Below, one piece after another: positions 23,646 through 34,480 of a stretch of DNA of 64,000 bases. How positions within the stretch are numbered: position 1 is the first letter of the stretch; each line of letters begins with the position of its first letter. A program made the position numbers and the translations under genes. The notes below the pieces were generated by a model that made no database searches, had not been told where the DNA came from, and worked only from the letters and a program-made list of their open reading frames with translations. Source of the stretch: Haliotis asinina (lineage: Eukaryota > Mollusca > Gastropoda > Lepetellida > Haliotidae); NCBI RefSeq assembly GCF_037392515.1, contig NC_090280.1:20026618-20090617 (forward strand), given 5' to 3'.

Positions 23646-23880
23646 AGTGAGTGAGTGAGTTTACGCCGCAATTCTGTCTTAACCTGACAATCCAGTGATC
23701 TACAGTATGAGCATCGATTTGCGCAATTGGGAACCGATGACATGTGTCAACCAAGTCAGCGAGCCTGACCACACGATCCCATTAGTCGCCTCTTACAATA
23801 TGCATAGTCGCCATTGATGGCAAGCACGGGTTGCAGAAGTCCTATTCTACCCCGGAACTTGAAGGGCATGTAGACTTGAG
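23646..23880 (+). repeat. Dispersed repeat B, near full length
   Basis: AGTGAGTGAGTTTACGCCGC start, GACAATCCAGTGATCTACAG, ACCGATGACATGTGTCAACC, GAGCCTGACCACACGATCCC and CACGGGTTGCAGAAGTCC. One of the better preserved copies. Confidence 0.85.
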
Positions 23881-23997
23881 ACATACCCCAGTCTTTAAAC
23901 AGACGGTGCTCGGAGAAGGAAGACATATGTATGCGTCAAAAGTTAAAAGAAACCTTTCTGGTTCCTTTTCACAATGATATATATATATACCCCAGTC

Positions 23998-24156
23998 TCA
24001 TATCTCGTAGCTTGGCGGTTAAAGCGTTTGCTTGTCACGCTGAAGCCCCGGGTTCGATTTCCCACGTGGGTATAATGCCTGAAGGCCATTTCCAGTGCCC
24101 CGCTGTGATATTGCTTGAAAACTACAAAAATGCACCTTAAAGCTACACTCACTCAG
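23998..24156 (+). mobile_element. tRNA-derived SINE
   Basis: CGTAGCTTGGCGGTTAAAGC, TTGTCACGCTGAAGCCCCG, GGTTCGATTTCCCACGTGGG (B box) and GTGATATTGCTTG, ending in ACACTCACTCAG. Confidence 0.85.
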
Positions 24157-24921
24157 GCACATGTGCCAAGTAAATTCATTCAAGAACACTACTTTTGCCC
24201 AGTCCAACTTCAGATATTTCCATCATGAGTTTGAATTTCTGATTTGATCTAAAAATGTCCCAGTGTTAGTCATCACCCGTCTTCTTGTAGTCGCTAGGAA
24301 GATAATTAAGTACACCTTCCTTGCAGGCGTGGTTGTTAAAGCTACAGGTGTCAAAATCGGCTGTCGCAAATTCATACATTATTTATTCAACCAAACTCAC
24401 CAGTCAAACACGTTGTCAATTGGTTCTGAAATACGACCTTGACTTGACGTTAAGCAAACAAGTTTGTTTTATAACCTTGTTTTGTCATTTGTGTATAGAA
24501 GCGAAACAGATTATAATTAAAGAAGTTCACGCCTCGAGTGTTTTGTCAAAACAATCTTTACGGAACAGCGCGTTGATGTATTATCAATATGTCTTAATTG
24601 CAGAATTCCATATCCAAAATTAACGAGCATTTTTATGTTGGCTTATCGATTACGATGTACCTGTTACAAACAGTGTTCTTAGTACATGTTTGTGGAATGC
24701 GACAGGGGTCTTTCTTTCGCCCATCCGGTTTTTATTAAACTCGGTTTTGGAACGTTACCTTTAACACAAGGGAAATAATCGTTCCTGTACCCGCCCTCTG
24801 ACCCCGACAAACACTCTCAGTGGAATTGCTACCTGCATGTGTCGAACTGGACATGATAAATATGCGGTAGTCTCGAACTCAAGACAATATCAAAGTAAAC
24901 GAAATTTGTGTCGATCAATTT
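24157..24921. other. Nothing firmly recognised
   Basis: An isolated GGCGTGGTTGTTAAAGC at about 24327 resembles a SINE head fragment. A 100-codon frame at 24321-24623 lacks support. No exon seen. Confidence 0.35.
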
Positions 24922-25179
24922 TGTTACGGTTATGAAGTTACCGTGACAAACGATTAAAGAAATCCCCTTGAGAACCAGCAAAACAGAACAAAGAAACATC
25001 ATAAAAATTCAAATTATGTATTATTATGCAACGAGAGCAAGGTATACAAAGTCACAAGTCAATAGTCACAATGCTGACTACAAAATTCGATTCAAGAGAG
25101 ACAAAATCTAAGGCAATGCGTCACAGGATATAATATAGCAAACTCACCAAAGTCTCCGTACAGCCCTTAACACACACAC

Positions 25180-25254
<75 letters not shown>

Positions 25255-25384
25255 CCAGAATCCTTAAAGTGTTGACCATCTATTAAAACGAAATGTGACC
25301 CATCATATTTAATATTGAAAACACTAACATTGTGACCCAATAATAATTATTACTGAATTACTAACAAAATAAACACTCGTAACA
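24922..25384 (-). mobile_element. Solo LTR or LTR fragment, copy 2
   Basis: On the - strand this begins TGTTACGAGTG (25384) and ends CCGTAACA (24922), and aligns with copy 1 at 1159-1819 at both ends. Shared words include GATGGGTCACATTTCGTTTT, TTAGATTTTGTCTCTCTT and CTGTTTTGCTGGTTC. The middle of copy 1, including its TATA box, is replaced here by the compound microsatellite 25171-25250. No matching target duplication is visible. Confidence 0.65.
25171..25250. repeat. Compound microsatellite (CA)n(TA)n(TG)n(AG)n
   Basis: Lies inside LTR copy 2 at the point where its middle portion is missing. The left part CACACA-TATATA-TGTGTG is self-complementary. Confidence 0.95.
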
Positions 25385-25401
25385 ATCTCTTTTTGGTTTA
25401 A

Positions 25402-25680
25402 TTATATCCCAGCTAAATGACGGCTTCCTGTAAATAACCAAGTATTGTCTAGACAATCCAGTGACAGACAGCATGAGCATGTACACATTGTGTACATGAT
25501 ATTTTGCCTTATTAGAACAAACAGCAGACTGTAGATCTAAGCATTTGAGGTGAATGAGTGAGAGAGTTTTCTAGTCCAGACAGTCCCGTGATCAACAAAA
25601 TGAGCATCGACCTACGCCAATTGGGCAATGGCATGTGTCAACCAAGTCAGCAAGTCTGACAACCGAATCCCTTCTCTCCT
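25402..25680 (+). repeat. Two partial copies of dispersed repeat B
   Basis: First piece 25402-25480: GCTTCCTGTAAATAACC and GACAATCCAGTGACAGACAG. Second piece 25552-25680: CCAGACAGTCCCGTGATCAA, GGCAATGGCATGTGTCAACC and GTCTGACAACCGAATCCC. Confidence 0.7.
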
Positions 25681-27328
25681 TACGGCAGCATGAACAGCCA
25701 TCTGAACACCATTGCTAACCCGGTCTAATGCATTTGGAACGTTGCGGCGATTTATATAAGTTACACATACTCAAAACATATACAGTATACAAGTAATTTG
25801 CTTCAGTCATCTGGGAAGCAGTGTGGTTATGTACACATGTGAGATGGTCAATAGCCATGTACTCAACATATTAAAACATTCACTGTTGCTGAGCCCGAAC
25901 CATATTTTCTCATTAAATTAGTTAGGAAACAACGTGCCTACTTGGGAAACATAACAATTATTGACATTCGTCATTCATTTTGAAAAATACAACGACGTCA
26001 ACTTGCAGAAACTGCAAGATTTCAAAATGTACGTAAAAGCGAAAATAAGCACTTCAGAAATGACAGGTTACTCAATTCGATTTTTTATTTAGAAACTATT
26101 CATTCAACTTGTACATTTGGTCAGGGATGCAAACCTTAAGATTCAGGCTCGGACGAATCTGGGGTTCGAAAATACAGTAAACGGATCCTGCTGGGTGTAC
26201 GGGAGACAACACTTCGTGATTTTGTCCATTGGGAATCTGTATCTTCTCGACTCTACTAACATTAATCCCTTTATCGTCCTTGAGGATGTCGTTTGCGGAC
26301 ATAAATTTTCTTTTTGTTGTATTGACGATCTGGCAACGGAATATGGAAAAATCGATAGAAACGACGACTAAATATTCAAAAATATTCACGTGCACTATAC
26401 CGTTTCTATTTAGTGCATGTGTTTGGTTCGACTTAAAGAACTGAACCAAATGGCCTGCATGGGCGAGAGGACAAGACTGTTTTGCAGGGATAGGAAACGA
26501 GATGCATTTCGCGGGTTTTATGGGGCCATACAGATGTGTGTGAGCGAGGTTTTAAGCAATATTCCAATACGATCGCCAGACATGGACTTCGCACATTGCA
26601 CCCCTGAGGGAACTACACCCGGGTGCACTGGACAGTATCTCTAAGAATCATATTTTTTTATTTATCTAAAAAAAATCATGCGAGGATGAATTCCTTGCTA
26701 AGTTCCACAAGAAAAAAAACAAGTCAAAGAAATCAATGAACATAATATATGCTTTTTTCTCCTTTAAAAAAATAGAAACAACCACTGCAAATTTGATGTT
26801 GGGTCCACTGCCAATGTGGTTCTTAAAGGCTTCAACATTTAGCCTCTTACGTTCCACATGACAGAATACATGAAAACACCTTTTAAACAAGTATCTGTAC
26901 ATTAAACAACGATCCTCTTGGGTGGAGACGAGTTCCCGCGAACGAAGAGCGGACGAGGGTTGACCGTTATTGCGAATGCCTCTTTTCATAATAGATAAGC
27001 CCACGAATTCCACAAGCCCAGATCACGCGACCGTTACGGGAACTAAATAAGATATTGATTAGTATTGATTTCATGTCAATCATAAGATGGGTGATGAAAG
27101 GTACTTAATCATAGTCCGTGGACCGTCACGCTGTATTAATGGGGGTTCCAATGCGCTGCTAAGTGATGAATTATTATTGTAAACAAACAACTGGAAATTG
27201 TCTGCCCTGGGATTCAGTCACAGACCACGTGACATATTTATTCAAGTTCAAGAGCATCGACCTATTTAGAACATACTCGTCAGCAACTGTTTCGTAAGGT
27301 CCGACCGTTGAATACCGTAGCTCTGCTT
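25681..27328. other. Intergenic or intronic, two unrecognised open frames
   Basis: Open frames of 117 codons (26096-26449, - strand) and 115 codons (26666-27013, - strand) occur here. The first has mixed, protein-like composition, but a shorter frame on the opposite strand covers the same bases. The second ends in a Phe-rich low-complexity tail. Neither resembles a family I know. Confidence 0.35.
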
Positions 27329-27492
27329 ATGTGAGTAAATGGGGTTTTGTGCCGCCTATAAGAACATTCCAGCAACACATGGGCGGAGGAAAGCAGAAGT
27401 GGTCATTACACACTGTACACATAGAGAATCGAACCCTTCCTCGGAAGGGAGATCGAACACGTGAACCATAAGGCTACACCACCTTCCCAAAT
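27329..27492 (-). mobile_element. tRNA-derived SINE, degraded
   Basis: On the + strand: GGGGTTTTGTGCCGCCTATA, ATTCCAGCAACACATGGGCG, ATCGAACCC (B box complement) and ACCATAAGGCTACACCACC (A box complement). It contains a short internal duplication of GGGAGATCGAACAC. Confidence 0.65.
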
Positions 27493-28809
27493 TGCACTAT
27501 AAAAGGTGGTCTCTGTTGCCCATTGCACGCTATGCTTATCGTGGATTATCTGGTTTCTCAAACGCAGTGCAGGGAAAACATCTCAAGGCAGCTATTTCAG
27601 CTGATTCGTTGCCCCCCTTCGTCCCTTAGTTGTGAAACTAATCTAAACTCACTCACTCACTCACTCACTCTTAATTGTGATAGTGTGTGGTCATGTGCAT
27701 AGGTTTCAGGTCACAAATCAGGTCAAGGTTGAGCTCGGAGAGTCCTTGGATAGGTGATGTTTGGCAGCTGAATACAGATGGTCTCACCTGAGGCAAATGT
27801 GTTTGTTCAACATTTCCTATGTTCACCCAGCAGAAAATGGGTACCCTGTGGGATAAGACATGGGACTTTAACCTTCTAGCGCCTCATGAGTTATCTGCAG
27901 TAATAATTGTTGTGCTTGTTAGCACTACAAGCATACCGGGTGTGGAATTCATATACATGGGCACGTGTTTTCATCATTACTTGTGATATTTCTACTCGTA
28001 CGTTTGCTTTTCGAGCGTTTTGGCAATGTCATCCATTTTATGAGAACACTAGATGTTGTCATTTAAAAGAGTAAATACGGTAAAAGCGACATTGATGTGG
28101 AGCTGGAACCAGTTTTAGCTTAAGTGCCTGTGAAATGGTGCGGAACATCAAAGCTCTGTTGTGGATCACATGACTGCAAGTCACGCGTTGCTATGACGTG
28201 ACGTCCTGTTGTTTAATATTTTCCTACGTCGCATGCTTAATAGATCTGAAGATAGAAGTGGAACTGTATTATGTTGTCAAAATTCAAAGCTGTCTTCACA
28301 GCAAGGCACGTCCGTTTAACACACTAAATAGGCGCCGTCAAAATAATTTCTTTCACTGCATGATGTTCCAAGGAAATAATTAAGTCTTGTAAATGAAATT
28401 GTTCGGACAGAATTGATCGGGTAAATTGAGACGTGTCACATGAATTGTCATATACGTGCTAGAAATGATTATGGTTTTAAACCGCTCTTAGCAATGTTCC
28501 TGAAATTCCACATTGGTGGGTCTCTGCACAGGCAAACTGCAGTGCAAATAGGGTTGCGCAACAAGAAAAAAATGGCCAGTGTTCCTGCATGCTAGTGAAG
28601 CGACCAATGCGTTGCCTCGTACTTCCTTCGCCTCGATTAAAAAATATTTTTAATATCAAACACAATATCACCACCAAGTTAGACAATCATTTCCTCATGG
28701 GGTTGTGTTCCCAGATTCCCAGTCCCATTTAATAATTACTCACGGAAAATATACTTTATTCAACATATTCAGCTCCACTCGTGGCATACGAAATGATATG
28801 CCACGCTAG
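27493..28809. other. Nothing firmly recognised
   Basis: An (ACTC)n run at about 27648-27670 is probably a SINE tail remnant. No exon was supported. Confidence 0.4.
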
Positions 28810-29190
28810 CTCCTCACGTACTCTGCACTCTTTGTCCAGACCTCTCCCCGCAATCTGAAGGATCTCCTCACCACATACCAGCCTCAACGAACTCTTCGTG
28901 CGTCCAACCAGTGTCTGCTTCACGTGACATCCACAAGAACTAGGCTTGCCGAAAATGCGCTCTCTGTGTTCGCTCCGAAACTATGGAACATCCTGCCAAT
29001 CAACATAAAGTCTGCTGACTCCATCTCATCATTCAAACGACGCCTCAAGACCTACCTTTTCAGTTACTAACTCTTAATATCTTCCTCCAACAACTTTATT
29101 ATGCAGTTATTCTCAGCGCCGTTGAGCAGGCTATGCCTGGAAACTAGGCGATTTATAAATTAATTATTATTAATTAATTATTATTAGCTT
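28810..29190 (+). mobile_element. CR1/L2-type LINE, ORF2 C-terminus and 3' end
   Basis: The frame 28810-29070 is open for 86 codons and ends in the typical C-terminus of this clade: TYQPQRTLRASNQCLL, TRTRLAENALSVFAPKLWN, LPINIKSADSISSFKRRL, then KTYLFSY and a stop. A 120-bp 3' UTR follows and ends in TATAAATTAATTATTATTAA, the ATT-rich tail such LINEs carry. The frame is intact and so fairly young, but 5'-truncated: an in-frame stop lies at 28807. This is the usual 5'-truncated LINE insertion. Confidence 0.8.
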
Positions 29191-29219
29191 CCGGTTCAAA
29201 GGAGTCTTATGTCCATATT

Positions 29220-29278
29220 CGTGATATTTCTGGTAGATTTCTAAAGACGGCGTAAAAGTTAACTCACTCACTCACTCC
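29220..29278 (+). mobile_element. SINE tail fragment
   Basis: CGTGATATTTCTGGTAGATT, then GACGGCGTAAAAGTTAACTC and ACTCACTCACTCC. Only the last third of the SINE is present. Confidence 0.7.
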
Positions 29279-29794
29279 TGTATTCTATATGAAATGATTA
29301 TGTGCAATTAACGAGTTGTATCCTGATGTCTCATGAAATGACAGCATGATACACAATTCCGACCTGTGTTTTGTTTAGTACTGGAGAGCTCTTTTCCAAG
29401 CACGGCGTTCGCCTTCACACACTTATGTGTTTCGTTGATTTCAACCAGGCACTTACTATTGACAAAGACTCTTTGTCGATTTGTTATATGAAAAGTATGC
29501 AAAATTCGTAATGGTAGCTGCTTTTGAACAATACGCGTTTTAATAGGCGTACAACATAACCAACACACGTGTAACGTGAGTTTATAAACTCTTGTAATGT
29601 GCCGGAAAGTTTACTTCGGTGCTTATGCTTTGTATTTTCAAATAAATCCTCAACGACTCAGAGATCATGCCGAACGTTTCAGAGTAATCACTGGTGATTT
29701 GGTGAAAAATACCTAATGATCACTGTTAATTTTTTTTTTAAAATTCAGTTCTCCGAAAAAATGTTCAAATTTAGATTTAAGAAAATAATGTCGT
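29279..29794. other. Nothing recognised
   Basis: No supported exon or repeat. Confidence 0.35.
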
Positions 29795-29905
29795 GAACAA
29801 CGATTGTGTAATTTGTAAACAAACAGCGATTGTGTAATATGTAACCAAACAACGATTGTGTAATATGTAACCAAACAACGATTGTGTAATATGTAACCAA
29901 ACAGC
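29795..29905. repeat. 26-bp minisatellite, about 4 copies
   Basis: The unit contains CGATTGTGTAATATGTAAC plus CAAACAA. The last three copies are almost identical and the first differs at a few bases. Confidence 0.9.
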
Positions 29906-30187
29906 AAGATTTTCCCCTCCTTGCAATATTTGGATGACGTCACAGAAGTAACTCCAGCAGAATTCAAAACCCCGAAGTGCATGTATAATCCTAATTTATT
30001 TTTATTATTAAGGCCGGGTAATTCGATCCAGCTACACATGTAAAATCACATTTCTGTGCTGAATGATGGTGATAATGATTATCCATCGCCATCATCCATA
30101 TGCAAGCGATAACAGAGGAGGCCAGTTGGGCCGCAAGCCCTATGCATATATGAAGAATCAAAATCTGGAATGATGCGTTACGAACGA

Positions 30188-30222
30188 ATACGTTACCACT
30201 AGGCTACCCTACCCCACCCTTT
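30188..30222 (-). mobile_element. SINE head fragment
   Basis: TTACCACTAGGCTACCCTAC is the complement of the SINE A box region GTAGCCTAGTGGTAA. Nothing else of the element is found next to it. Confidence 0.55.
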
Positions 30223-30254
30223 GGCAAGGTCTGATGATGACGCAAACTTATTGT

Positions 30255-30430
30255 CGGTTTTTTTTAACAAGACAGAATATTTTTGCTTAATTTTGCGTTT
30301 CGTTTGTTTGTGTGTTTGTTTATTGCTTGTCCGCCTGTTTTTTGTTCTTGTTTTGTTTTTAATGTTTGTTTTAATATTTGTTTCTTTGGTTTGGGGTTGG
30401 GGGGTTGGGGGGATTGTTTGTTTGTTGTTG

Positions 30431-30462
<32 letters not shown>

Positions 30463-30745
30463 GTTTTGTTGGGTGTTTTTTGTTCTTGTGGGGGGTTGTT
30501 TTTAGGGGATTATGGGGGGGGGGTGTAGCTGTTTTATTTTGTTGTGTTTGTTGGGTTTCTTTTTGTTTCTTTATTTATTTTTGGATATTGACTTGTTTAT
30601 GTATTGTTTTGTGTAGAGGGTTTTGTCTTTTTTCGGGGTACTTTGTTGTAGGGAGAGGTTGAGAGTGTGTTTTGTTTTATGTATATTCTTGTTGTTGCTG
30701 TTGCTGCTGTTGTTATTGTTGTTGTTGTTATTTTGTTTAGCGGAA
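30255..30745. repeat. T/G-rich low-complexity region
   Basis: About 490 bases of TTTTG, TTTG and GGGG words, with G runs near 30390-30415 and 30505-30525, ending in (TTG)n. Overlapping Phe/Val/Cys-rich open frames on the + strand are by-products of the composition. Confidence 0.9.
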
Positions 30746-31321
30746 GACACAGTTTAGATAATATGCCTCATCGCGTCGACAATAAACATCTGTGTCTTCA
30801 GAAATGTCTTTTGGAACATTGACCAACATGGTGATGGTCAAGAATAAGGTCAGCGTCCTGTGAGTGATATATAATCACAACATGCACTCCAGGACAATAT
30901 CCAAGGAACCATGACGTCGGCGGTCAACACTGGAGCTGACATCTTCAGGTTGTTTCGGCCATTCGGTGTGTTGCCATGTGTGTGAATGTGTGTTTACGCA
31001 TGTGTTGTGCAGACGTTTAACCCCAGTGTGTAAGGAACTAACAAGGAAATTACAAGTACGGCAACACAATGGCCTTCTGTGATGAAAATCACCACATGAA
31101 CGATTTACTTGAGCCAGCAGTTTCTGATGGGGATTGTGGCGAGGTCGTAGTTCCTTAATAAGCTTAGCCATGCGGTTACTTCAGAGGCGGTTATTGTCAA
31201 AGTCTAGAAGCTGTTTTGACACTTAACTCGTTTCTTAATGTACAGAACTGTGTTGACTATATATGTTGCTTTTATTTGTGCTAAGTACTCAGGAAGATAG
31301 ACGTAACTGTACATTTGATAG
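30746..31321. other. Nothing recognised
   Basis: A 98-codon frame at 30875-31171 (- strand) lacks any family resemblance. Confidence 0.35.
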
Positions 31322-31478
31322 TGTTTGTGAGTGTGGTTTATGTCGTGCTTAACATTATTCATTCAATACCACGACAGGGGACACCTGCCATGAGCTGCGC
31401 ATTGTCCTCAGGCTGAGAATCCAGTCCTGATCTTCAGAGTGACAAGCGAACGTGTTAACAACGCTACAACCCTTCCTA
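31322..31478 (-). mobile_element. tRNA-derived SINE, degraded
   Basis: TGTGAGTGTGGTTTATGTCG, ACCACGACAGGGGACACCTG and GACAAGCGAACG...TTAACAACGCTAC are the reverse-strand words of the SINE in order. Confidence 0.6.
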
Positions 31479-31651
31479 AATGGCTTGAAGGAAGAAGTTC
31501 TGATTCAGAAATAGACTGTCGTGTGATAAATCCATGCTCGCTCTGTCCCTCACATCAATTCCGAACCTAGCTGTTGCCCCATCGTTTCATGTGATAACGA
31601 TAGGATCTACTATGTCGTGTTTCGATACAGATGTACTCAAACCGTACATAA

Positions 31652-31786
31652 TCTTGAGTGACTGAGTCTGGTTTTCCGCCGCGTTTAGCAATACTCGAAC
31701 AAGATCACTGCAGGGAACACACATTGTACCCAAGTGGGGAATCGAATTCGAGTCTTCGGTGAACGCTTTAACCCACCACAATCACA
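31652..31786 (-). mobile_element. tRNA-derived SINE
   Basis: TTTTCCGCCGCGTTTAGCAA, ATTGTACCCAAGTGGGGAAT, CGAATTCGAGTCTTCGGTGA and ACGCTTTAACCCACCAC. Confidence 0.75.
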
Positions 31787-31914
31787 TACATTTAGAGGAA
31801 ATGTCTCAGGTGCCACCACTGATGCAGAATACGTTAAATATATCGCGAATAACTGGTATGATTACTAAAAGATAGAGATTAAGAATGGAATGTTCAATTC
31901 ATTCTCGTTTTTCA

Positions 31915-32028
31915 GAGAGTGAGTGTATTTTTACGCATCGACACCAGAAATTGATTTCACTTGTACCAATGTGGGGATTCGAACCACGTCATGATGAGCG
32001 AACACTTTAACCACAAGGCTACTCATTT
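31915..32028 (-). mobile_element. tRNA-derived SINE, shortened
   Basis: GAGAGTGAGTGTATTTTTACGC start, TGTGGGGATTCGAACCACG (B box complement) and ACTTTAACCACAAGGCTACT (A box complement). The middle is deleted. Confidence 0.7.
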
Positions 32029-32039
32029 CATGAATCGCT

Positions 32040-32150
32040 GAGATCTTAGCGCTGCTACTGTCTGAAGCCTGTAGCGGAGTTTGAGAGTTACGATAACCTT
32101 AGCGCTGTGACTTTCTCAAGCCTGTACTACCATATAAGAGTAACGATCAC
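32040..32150. repeat. Short tandem duplication around TTAGCGCTG
   Basis: Two copies of a unit of about 57 bp with TTAGCGCTG, CTGAAGCCTGTA/CTCAAGCCTGTA and AGAGTTACGAT/AGAGTAACGAT. Related TAGCGCT sequences occur at 40790-40865 and 53605-53740. Confidence 0.6.
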
Positions 32151-32410
32151 CCCGGACCTCTGGTTTGCGTTGTAAAATACGTTGCCTGTCATTGGTGTTT
32201 CAATGGGCATTTAAACTGACTGTATACCTGCGTGTGTGCATACGTGTGTGCGTTAGATTTCCGGAGAGCATGGGACCATGACAGCTTCAATTTGTCAAAT
32301 GTTAGTTGATAGTGCAACCATACACATGTACAACCACTTGGATAAAATGTACTTATTCACTAAATTCTGAACACAAGACAGGGAAACAACCAATACCACC
32401 CTTTAACTTC

Positions 32411-32692
32411 TTTCGGCATGGACCCGTGAAGGTCCCGGGGTAGAATAGGTCTTCAGCAACCCATGCTTGCCATAAAAGGCGACCCAGCTTGTCGTAAGAG
32501 GCGACTAACGGGATCGGGTGGTCAGGCTTGCTGACTTGGTTGACACATGTCATCGGTTCCCAATTGCGCAGATCGATGCTTATGTTGTTGATCACTGGAT
32601 TGTCTAGTCCAGACTCGATTATTTACAGACTGCCGCCATATAGATGGAATATTGCTGAGTGTGGTGTAAAACTAAACTCACTCACTCACTCT
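32411..32692 (-). repeat. Dispersed repeat B, full length
   Basis: The best preserved copy: GACCCGTGAAGGTCCCGGGG, TCTTCAGCAACCCATGCTTG, TCGTAAGAGGCGACTAACGG, TTGACACATGTCATCGGTTC, TTGATCACTGGATTGTCTAG, ATTATTTACAGACTGCCGCC and ATATTGCTGAGTGTGGTGTA, ending in ACTCACTCACTC. About 280 bp. It has no coding capacity and no terminal inverted repeat that I can see. Confidence 0.85.
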
Positions 32693-32911
32693 TTCGGCAT
32701 GGCGCTGATAGGAATCTGACCTCTGACCTCCTGCTCTATCACTGGGGCGATCTCGTTAAGATATATTCAGTCGACTCGCTCAGAACAAGTGGTTTGTTGT
32801 GCACGAAAGTGATCAATGTGTATAAACATTTACGGTTATAGCGTCACAAATATTGGATTTCAGATATCGTAAAGTGAAATGTGTACAGTACCACTTTAAC
32901 ATCATCGTCAG

Positions 32912-33060
32912 GGGCGGTGAGGTAGACTAATGGTTAAAGCGTTCTCAGGTTCGATTCCAATGGATACAATGTCTGAGGTCCATTTCTGATGTCTCCCTTC
33001 GTGATGTTGCTGGAATATTGCTAAACGTGGCGTAAAACTACATTCACTCACTCACTCATC
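32912..33060 (+). mobile_element. tRNA-derived SINE
   Basis: GGGGCGGTGAGGTAGACTAA (head and A box), TCAGGTTCGATTCCAATGG (B box), GATGTTGCTGGAATATTGCT, GTGGCGTAAAACTACATTCA and ACTCACTCACTC. About 18 bases are missing between A and B boxes. Confidence 0.85.
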
Positions 33061-33094
33061 ATCATCATTTGAATTATTGTTATCACTGAGACTC

Positions 33095-33166
33095 GATTGG
33101 GTAGACTAGTGGTACAAGTTTTCACGCGTCACGCCGAAGGCCCGGGTTCGATTCTCCACATTTCGT
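33095..33166 (+). mobile_element. SINE, 5' half only
   Basis: TTGGGTAGACTAGTGGTACA, GCGTCACGCCGAAGGCCCG and GGTTCGATTCTCCACAT. The A and B boxes are good and the body and tail are missing. Confidence 0.75.
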
Positions 33167-33724
33167 GTCGTGTCTTAAAATAGAGAGAATAAGGTCTTTT
33201 GTACAAAGTCTTGATATGGTATAACTATTTGTTCGTCTTGTTTAACATACCGGGGCTGTAATCTTATAAACAAAGCGTACATGTGTATATCAATGTTTAC
33301 CTCTTGAACTAATCGCATAATGTAAGGCGGTGGCATGCTGCACGTAAGGTACGTAGTAACCTGTAATCACTGGTCCAAAGGTCGTGTGAACACGCCATCA
33401 ACAACAGGGAGGGACGGATATGCGTCCGTATACTGCTAGAAAACCTTTTTAATCTGGACTGTGTGTCAATGGTATAAATTTAACCACTGCCGCTCAAGCA
33501 GTAACATCCGTTTGATCCAACATGCAGACGTTCCGATATGTAATCGCACGGAAGCCTTCACGAGAGTCTTCTTCCTGGCTCTTCACGAGTTTCGCTGTGC
33601 TGCTCTCAGATAGTATAATGGAACGGCATACAAGAAATTGGTGTTAATATCTTTCATAGTCACTAAAATCATCATCTTCATCATCATAACTGATATTATC
33701 GAGGCTAGAATTGGTCTCACGTAA
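33167..33724. other. Nothing recognised
   Basis: No supported exon or repeat. Confidence 0.35.
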
Positions 33725-33875
33725 TTGTCATCGTGTCCCAACGGCGTAGAACTATGCTCTTGGTATTGATCATTGGGTCGTCTGGACCAGACTCGATTAT
33801 TTACAGACCGACGCCATATAGCTTGAATATAGCCGATTGTGGGGTTGAACAACCAACCGACCATAATTATGTTGT
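33725..33875 (-). repeat. Dispersed repeat B, 5' half
   Basis: TTGATCATTGGGTCGTCTGG, CAGACTCGATTATTTACAGA and GACGCCATATAGCTTGAATA, ending GTGGGGTTGAACAACC. Confidence 0.75.
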
Positions 33876-34343
33876 TCCTTTTATACTCAGATAAATACAC
33901 ACTAAATTCCTTTAGAAAACACTCATGAACTATAAATATAACACTGCATATAAATCTTTGTTATGCTTCATGGATATTTATACGCATTAAAATTATATCA
34001 TAAAAAGCATACAGTAAATACAACTTCGTCAGAAAGTTAGAAGAATCACCAAGCGTTTCATAACGTTGTTCGAATTTACATATTCCATTAAAGTAACAAC
34101 ATGTTTCTGAGACTAATAACCTTAGTAAATTAATGGTTTGTCTTTTCTGAAAACAACACGATCCCTCAGTTGTTTACCCACGCTAAAGTATCAAAGCGTT
34201 AAACAAATATCACCAGGATACACATTCAGCTAAATACGGCGAGCCCCTCCCTAAAACGTGATCACGCGTTTAAACGGGCACCAACTTACCGCTCCAGTGT
34301 TTCCCAACGAGATAACACCAGAACGAGGCTCGGCCTACGTGGG
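33876..34343. promoter_or_regulatory. Upstream region of the fibrocystin-L-like gene
   Basis: AT-rich to about 34200, then more GC-rich (ACGTGATCACGCGTTTAAAC near 34256-34275) toward the putative start site. No defined operator or enhancer can be named from sequence alone. Confidence 0.3.
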
Positions 34344-34355
34344 TATATATAAAAT
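34344..34355 (+). promoter_or_regulatory. Possible TATA box for exon 1
   Basis: TATATATAAAAT lies 40 bases before the ATG of exon 1. If used, the start site would be near 34375 and the 5' UTR only about 10 bases, which is unusually short. It may be fortuitous. Confidence 0.3.
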
Positions 34356-34383
34356 CTGAAATCGTAAAAACGTGTAAAGTATA

Positions 34384-34480
34384 ATGCGTAACGCCTGCTC
34401 GACAATGTTGAGCCGGCGAAATAAGGGGCTAAGTTTATCGTGCTTACTTGTCTCGCTCGCCGTCGGCTGTCTTGGAGGCG
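34384..34480 (+). CDS. PKHD1L1-like: Exon 1, signal peptide
   Basis: ATG at 34384 starts [15 protein letters not shown], a basic N-region, then the hydrophobic core [17 protein letters not shown]. The exon ends at a strong donor G|GTGAGT in phase 1. A second ATG at codon 8 (34405) could be used and would give a more standard length. Splicing to exon 2 forms codon GAG (Glu) across the junction and leads straight into the first TIG domain. Confidence 0.75.

Noticed and set aside
26096-27013. Two - strand frames of 115-117 codons
   Set aside because: Composition is partly low-complexity and no family is recognised. Kept only as an unassigned region.
30221-30662. Phe/Cys/Val/Gly-rich open frames
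   Set aside because: Composition artefact of T/G-rich low-complexity DNA. Three overlapping frames are open at once.
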